A DNA stretch of 11,107 nt from the NCBI GenBank assembly GCA_020851855.1, contig JADZBY010000516.1, positions 1 to 11,107 of the forward strand. The letters run 5' to 3'. Origin of the DNA: Anaerolineae bacterium (GTDB taxonomy: Bacteria; Chloroflexota; Anaerolineae; Aggregatilineales; UBA2796). The notes below the pieces were generated by a model. The model searched no databases, was not told where the DNA came from, and was given only the letters and a program-made list of their open reading frames with translations. Numbering within the stretch: the stretch's first letter is position 1; each line of letters opens with the position of its first letter. Position numbers and translations under genes: made by a program. Below are positions 7,319 through 11,107 of this stretch, piece by piece.

Positions 7319-8044
7319 ATGGCTTCCGTTCCGCTCGATTCGGATTTGCTCAACTACATCGTGACGCGCGGCTGCCAGCCGGGCGATCAACTCCCCTCAC
7401 TTCAGGAACTTAGCGATCAGCTTGGTATCAACGTGGGAAAACTGCGCGAGCAGCTCGAAGTAGCGCGCTCGCTGGGCATGGTGGATGTGCGTCCGCGCAC
7501 CGGCATCCGCTGCAAAGACTACGACTTTCTCCCGGCGGTGCGCCTGAGCCTGCTCTTTGGCGTGGCGATGGACCCGCTGCGCTTTCTGGCCTTCACCGAC
7601 CTGCGCAACCATACCGAAGTGGCGTTCTGGCACGAAGCCTGCTCCAAATTGACGCCCGAAGACATCACCGCGCTGCGCGAGCTGGTCGAGACGGCCTGGG
7701 AAAAGCTCAGCGCGCCGTTCATCCAGATTCCGCACGACGAGCACCGCGCCTTTCATATGCGCATCTTTGCACGGCTGGAGAATCCTTTTGTCATCGGCCT
7801 GCTGGAGTCCTATTGGGAAGCCTATGAAGCAGTGGAATTGAATACTTATGCAGACCTCGACTACTGGCAGGAAGCGTGGACGTATCATGAGAAGATTTTG
7901 ACGCATATCGGGGAGGGTGATTTCGACGCCGCACAACAAGCCTTTATCGCACATACGCGCTTGCTACGCCACCGGAACGCCACGGCGGAAGGTGAAGGGG
8001 CGGGCGCCTTTCTTTCATCCCCTCAAGTGAAGAAGGAGAAGTAA
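7319..8044 (+). CDS. GntR-family transcriptional regulator, FadR/FCD subfamily
   Basis: A 241-residue DNA-binding regulator. Residues 8-65 form the GntR winged helix-turn-helix (GCQPGDQLPSLQELSDQLGI, KLREQLEVARSLGMVDVRPRTG). Residues about 85-220 form the all-helical FCD ligand domain. In this subfamily a metal is held by an Asp-x3-His pair and two later histidines. Here H146, H190 and H212 are in the expected places, but the Asp position is H142. The start ATG follows GAGGG by 9 bases. It is first in an operon with the oxidoreductase genes: the next ATG is 3 bp after its stop, and the ribosome site for that gene (AAGGAG, 8033-8038) lies inside this coding region. It probably senses a carboxylic acid, perhaps the 2-oxoacid substrate, and controls its own operon. 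The ligand is unknown. Confidence 0.92.
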   Translation: MASVPLDSDLLNYIVTRGCQPGDQLPSLQELSDQLGINVGKLREQLEVARSLGMVDVRPRTGIRCKDYDFLPAVRLSLLFGVAMDPLRFLAFTDLRNHTEVAFWHEACSKLTPEDITALRELVETAWEKLSAPFIQIPHDEHRAFHMRIFARLENPFVIGLLESYWEAYEAVELNTYADLDYWQEAWTYHEKILTHIGEGDFDAAQQAFIAHTRLLRHRNATAEGEGAGAFLSSPQVKKEK

Positions 8045-8047
8045 CTG

Positions 8048-9904
8048 ATGAGCGCTCTGGACCTAGAAACCGGCCAGCGCACCGACGAAAGCGACGGCCA
8101 GCCTGTCGTCAACGATTTCGTCATCGTGGCGGCCACGGTGAATGGATCGGGCAGCGCCACGGCCAACAATACGCTGGTGCGCGCGCTGTTCAGGATGGGC
8201 ATCCCCGTCAACAGCAAGAACCTGTTCCCTTCGAACATCTACGGCCTGCCGACGTGGTACACAATCCGGCTGAACAAAGACGGCTATACCGCGCGCCGCG
8301 AAGACTATCACGTGCTGGTCGCCTTCAACCAGAAGACGCACGCTGAGGACATCCAGAAATTGCAGCCGGGCGGCCTGTGCATCTACCCGTTGGAGTGGAA
8401 GCTGAAGCAGGACCGCGAGGATATCACCTACATCGGCCTGCCCGTGCGCGACATGGTGAAGGAATCGGGCGCAAATGCCGCCCTGCGCGAGTACGTGGCC
8501 AACATGGTGTACGTCGGCGCGCTGGCCGAGATGCTGGGCATCGAGATCGACGAAGTGCGCGCGGCGCTTAGTTATTTCCTGAAGGGCAAAGAGAAGGCCA
8601 TCGCGCTCAACTTCGGGTTGGTCGAAAAAGCCATCCAATACATCCGCGAAAACTACCCGACTGCGCCCCGGCGTTTCGTGGCGCAGCGCATGAACGCCAA
8701 CCAGGGCAAGATCATGATCGAGGGCAACGCGGCAGCCGCACTCGGCGCTATCTGGGGCGGCGTGACCGTCGCGGCGTGGTATCCGATCACGCCGTCCACG
8801 AGCGTGATCGACAGCCTGAGCGATTACGCGAAAGAACTGCGCACGAACAAAGAAACCGGCGAGACGACGCTGGCCATTGTGCAGGCGGAAGACGAACTGG
8901 CGGCTGTCGGCATGATCATCGGCGCAGGCTGGATGGGCGCGCGGGCCATGACGGCCACATCCGGGCCGGGCATCTCGCTGATGCAGGAATTTGCCGGCTT
9001 GGGCTTCTTTGCCGAAATCCCCGCCGTGATCTGGGACATCCAGCGCGTCGGCCCCAGCACCGGGCTGCCCACGCGCACGTCGCAGGGGGATGTGCTCTCG
9101 GCCTATTTCGCCAGCCACGGCGATACGCGGCATGTGGTGCTGCTGCCCAGCGATATGAAGGAGTGCTTCGAGTTCGGCTGGCGCGCCTTTGACATCGCCG
9201 ACCGGCTTCAGACGCCCGTGTTCGTGCTGAGCGACCTGGACCTGGGCATGAACCTGTGGGTGTCCGACCCGTTCGAGTATCCGGACAAGCCCTTTGACCG
9301 GGGCAAGACCTTCACCTACGAAGACCTGGAGCAGGCCGGGCGCTTCTCGCGTTACAAGGACGTGGAAGGCGACGGCATCGGCCACCGCAGTATGCCGACG
9401 CAGGGACCGCCCTGGTTTGCACGCGGCACGGGCCATAACGAGCACGCCGTGTACAGCGAGCGGCCCGACGATTGGTACGCCAACATGCAGCGGTTGGAGC
9501 GCAAGTTCAACACGGCGCGCACCATCGTGCCCGCGCCCGTCACCGATGCGAGCGCACACGCGCCGGTGGGCATCCTGTCCTACGGCTCGAACGACCCGGC
9601 CATTGTCGAGGCGCGCGATAGGTTGACCGCCGCCGGGCTGGCCACCGACTACCAGCGCGTGCGCGCCCTGCCGCTCGGCGACGAGACGCGCGCGTTTCTG
9701 GACCAACACGAGCGCGTGTACGTGGTCGAGAACAACTACCTGGGCCAGATGGCGTACCTGTTGCGCGTCGAATTTCCGGAATTTGCCAACAAGATCATCC
9801 CGCTCACGCACCAGGATGGCCTGCCGCTGACGGCGCGCTTTGTGCGCGACGGCATCCTGAGCGCTGAGCACGTGAACGTGAATGTGAACGTAGAGGAGCG
9901 TTAA
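8048..9904 (+). CDS. korA: 2-oxoacid:ferredoxin oxidoreductase, fused gamma-alpha subunit (2-oxoglutarate type likely)
   Basis: The larger subunit of a CoA-dependent 2-oxoacid oxidoreductase, which works with the beta subunit to convert 2-oxoglutarate (or a similar 2-oxoacid) and CoA into an acyl-CoA, CO2 and reduced ferredoxin. The 618 residues comprise an N-terminal gamma domain (about 20-200, with NGSGSATANN at 32-41) fused to the alpha domain (from about 225), which carries the family signature YPITPS at 245-250. It continues with AIVQAEDELAAVGM, ATSGPGISLM, RVGPSTGLPTRTSQGD and LSDLDLGMN, all typical of KorA-type proteins. About 500-610 is the domain that contacts the partner chain (VGILSYGSND, VVENNYLGQM). 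The specificity (2-oxoglutarate rather than pyruvate) is inferred from overall resemblance to two-gene KorAB systems. The C-terminus HVNVNVNVEER is an odd repetitive tail. Confidence 0.92.
   Translation: MSALDLETGQRTDESDGQPVVNDFVIVAATVNGSGSATANNTLVRALFRMGIPVNSKNLFPSNIYGLPTWYTIRLNKDGYTARREDYHVLVAFNQKTHAEDIQKLQPGGLCIYPLEWKLKQDREDITYIGLPVRDMVKESGANAALREYVANMVYVGALAEMLGIEIDEVRAALSYFLKGKEKAIALNFGLVEKAIQYIRENYPTAPRRFVAQRMNANQGKIMIEGNAAAALGAIWGGVTVAAWYPITPSTSVIDSLSDYAKELRTNKETGETTLAIVQAEDELAAVGMIIGAGWMGARAMTATSGPGISLMQEFAGLGFFAEIPAVIWDIQRVGPSTGLPTRTSQGDVLSAYFASHGDTRHVVLLPSDMKECFEFGWRAFDIADRLQTPVFVLSDLDLGMNLWVSDPFEYPDKPFDRGKTFTYEDLEQAGRFSRYKDVEGDGIGHRSMPTQGPPWFARGTGHNEHAVYSERPDDWYANMQRLERKFNTARTIVPAPVTDASAHAPVGILSYGSNDPAIVEARDRLTAAGLATDYQRVRALPLGDETRAFLDQHERVYVVENNYLGQMAYLLRVEFPEFANKIIPLTHQDGLPLTARFVRDGILSAEHVNVNVNVEER
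9872..9889 (+). repeat. Three 6-bp units at the end of korA
   Basis: GTGAAC, GTGAAT, GTGAAC encode VN three times at the C-terminus of KorA, immediately before the ribosome site of the next gene (GAGGAG, 9893-9898). Slippage would change length without a frameshift and would not move the stop or the ribosome site relative to each other. Confidence 0.6.
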
Positions 9905-9906
9905 CC

Positions 9907-10956
9907 ATGACCGTTCGCACACCCAAAGTCAACCATCTCGGCCTGGAGAAGACCGCCTACAAAGGCGCCGAGTCGACGCTGTGCAACGGCTGCGGCCACG
10001 ACTCTATCTCGGCCAAGATCATCGACGCCGCCTGGGAACTGGGCCTCGACCAGCGTTACCTGGTCAAGTTCAGCGGCATCGGCTGCTCCAGCAAGTCGCC
10101 CGCCTATTTCCTGGGCCAGTCGCACGGCTTCAACAGCCTGCATGGCCGTATGCCCGCCGTGGCGACCGGCGCGTCGCTGGCCAACCACAAAGTCACCGTG
10201 GTCGGCGTGAGCGGCGACGGCGACACGGGCAGCATCGGCCTGGGCCAGTTCAAGCACCTTCTGCGCCGCAACGTGCCGATGGTCTATATCGTGGAAAACA
10301 ACGGCGTGTACGGCCTGACCAAAGGCCAGTTCAGCGCCACCGCCGACGAGAACCAGCAACAGAAGTACTACGGCGTCAACCAGTTGCCGCCCATCGACCT
10401 GTGCCTGGAAGCGCTGGCCACGGACTGCACCTTTGTGGCGCGCTCGTTCTCCGGCGATCCGCAGCAGTGCCGCGAAATCATCAAGGCCGCGCTCAGCCAC
10501 AAGGGCACGGCGCTGGTGGACATCATCAGCCCGTGCGTGACCTTCAACGACAATCCGCAGTCCACGAAAGGCTACGAGCACGGCAAGCTGAACAACATCG
10601 AGCTTCAGGAGATCGAATACATCCTGCCGCCCGGCCTCGTCCCGCTGCGTGAGGAGATCACCATCCCCGAATACGCGGAAGGGGAAACATTCGAGGTGAC
10701 GATGCACGACGGCTCGAAGCTCTTGCTGAAGAAGGCGGCGCGCGACTATGACCCGACCGACCGGGAAGCCGCGTTCAAGCTGCTGAACCAGGCCAAAGAG
10801 CAGCAGTTGTTCATCACCGGCCTGATCTTCATCTCCGAGCCGCGCCCGACGCTTCCCGAATTGCAGCGCGTGCCGGAAACGCCGCTCGCCTTGCTGACCG
10901 AGGCGGATGTGCGCCCGTCGGCGGACGCGCTGGCGCAAGTCATGGCCCGCCTGTAA
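9907..10956 (+). CDS. korB: 2-oxoacid:ferredoxin oxidoreductase, beta subunit
   Basis: The thiamine-diphosphate-binding subunit that partners the fused gamma-alpha chain just upstream. The 349 residues show C26-N-G-C29-G-H, C60 in GIGCSSKS and C210 in SPCVTFND, the four-cysteine set that holds the [4Fe-4S] cluster in this family. The ThDP/Mg motif starts at GDGD (103-106) and ends at ENNGVYGLTKGQ (130-141). The C-terminal part after about 215 is the usual shorter tail. The ATG is 2 bp after the korA stop, with GAGGAG 8 bases upstream, so the two genes are translationally close. No separate ferredoxin-like delta subunit is encoded next to it, consistent with the two-subunit KorAB type that uses free ferredoxin. 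A terminator follows within 25 bp. Confidence 0.94.
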   Translation: MTVRTPKVNHLGLEKTAYKGAESTLCNGCGHDSISAKIIDAAWELGLDQRYLVKFSGIGCSSKSPAYFLGQSHGFNSLHGRMPAVATGASLANHKVTVVGVSGDGDTGSIGLGQFKHLLRRNVPMVYIVENNGVYGLTKGQFSATADENQQQKYYGVNQLPPIDLCLEALATDCTFVARSFSGDPQQCREIIKAALSHKGTALVDIISPCVTFNDNPQSTKGYEHGKLNNIELQEIEYILPPGLVPLREEITIPEYAEGETFEVTMHDGSKLLLKKAARDYDPTDREAAFKLLNQAKEQQLFITGLIFISEPRPTLPELQRVPETPLALLTEADVRPSADALAQVMARL

Positions 10957-10980
10957 TCCTTCGACGCGGTAGAAATGACA

Positions 10981-11016
10981 AAAGACGCCGCCCGGTGGTC
11001 GCCGGGCGGCGTCTTT
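10981..11016 (+). terminator. Strong hairpin terminator after korB
   Basis: A perfect 15-bp stem, AAAGACGCCGCCCGG (10981-10995) pairing with 11002-11016, surrounds a 6-base loop. It ends in TTT, preceded on the other side by a run of As. It lies 24 bp after the korB stop codon and ends the three-gene operon. The T-run is short but the stem is very GC-rich. Confidence 0.88.
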
Positions 11017-11028
11017 CCGTTGTGATGC

Positions 11029-11107
11029 GGGCAATGCGGGCGGCAATGCGGACGGATATAAACGGGTGGGCAATGCGGGCGGGCAATGCGGGCGGATATA
11101 AACGGGT
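11029..11107. repeat. Nested tandem repeat running off the window
   Basis: Two tandem units, 11029-11067 (39 bases) and 11068-11107 (40 bases), each hold two copies of a GGGCAATGCGGGC-type 13-mer followed by GGATATAAACGGGT. The first unit differs by one missing G and one A for G. ATGCGG(G/A)C occurs five times between 11025 and 11093. The second unit finishes exactly at the last base, so the array may continue. No gene is visible in it. Confidence 0.85.

Noticed and set aside
8063..9922. A 619-codon open frame antisense to korA
   Set aside because: It mirrors the korA frame almost exactly, encodes a His/Arg/Val-rich composition with no motif, and is the usual complement of a GC-rich gene; korA carries clear family signatures.
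9901..11073. A 390-codon open frame antisense to korB
   Set aside because: It has no recognisable domain and runs through the terminator hairpin and into the repeat; korB has all four cysteines and the ThDP motif.
11025..11107. Possible CRISPR array
   Set aside because: The units are directly tandem with no unique spacers between repeats.

Overview
The window is bacterial and mostly high-GC. A sampled 60-base line inside the korA-like gene (9661-9720) is about 72% G+C, while one inside the NTPase gene (5701-5760) is about 43%. The gene content (a secreted SH3-type protein with a proline-rich linker, a golvesin-like/SGNH hydrolase, a two-subunit KorAB-type oxidoreductase with a GntR/FCD regulator, and a bacterial ProRS with editing domain) fits a member of Chloroflexota, possibly Anaerolineae-like. 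That placement is an inference from protein style only; there is no rRNA or other marker here.

Layout, left to right. (1) 1-1964, minus: a large protein cut by the window's left edge, combining a TIM-barrel glycosidase-like domain, a golvesin-like beta domain and an SGNH/GDSL hydrolase domain. (2) 2179-3054, plus, divergent from it: a secreted protein with a signal peptide, a beta-rich domain, a (xPTDP)7 linker and a C-terminal SH3-like domain. (3) 3171-4955, minus: prolyl-tRNA synthetase. (4) 4977-7145, minus, 21 bp upstream of proS and in the same direction: a 722-residue NACHT/STAND-like P-loop NTPase in clearly lower-GC DNA, probably acquired horizontally. (5) A 173-bp divergent intergenic region with a near-consensus sigma-70 promoter facing right, a weaker candidate facing left, and AT-rich palindromes. 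(6) 7319-10956, plus: a tight three-gene operon of a GntR/FCD regulator, the fused gamma-alpha subunit and the beta subunit of a 2-oxoacid:ferredoxin oxidoreductase, closed by a strong hairpin terminator at 10981-11016. (7) 11029-11107: a nested tandem repeat that runs to the last base of the window.

Functionally, the right half is a regulated central-carbon module: oxidative decarboxylation of a 2-oxoacid, probably 2-oxoglutarate, to an acyl-CoA with reduction of ferredoxin. The left half is extracellular or cell-envelope material. The best candidate for an undescribed system is the NTPase at 4977-7145. It has a clean Walker A, a NACHT-type Walker B and a sensor-1 arginine, no recognisable effector domain, an unfamiliar C-terminal half, and it sits directly ahead of an essential tRNA synthetase gene. 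No tRNA, rRNA, CRISPR array, transposase or integrase was seen.
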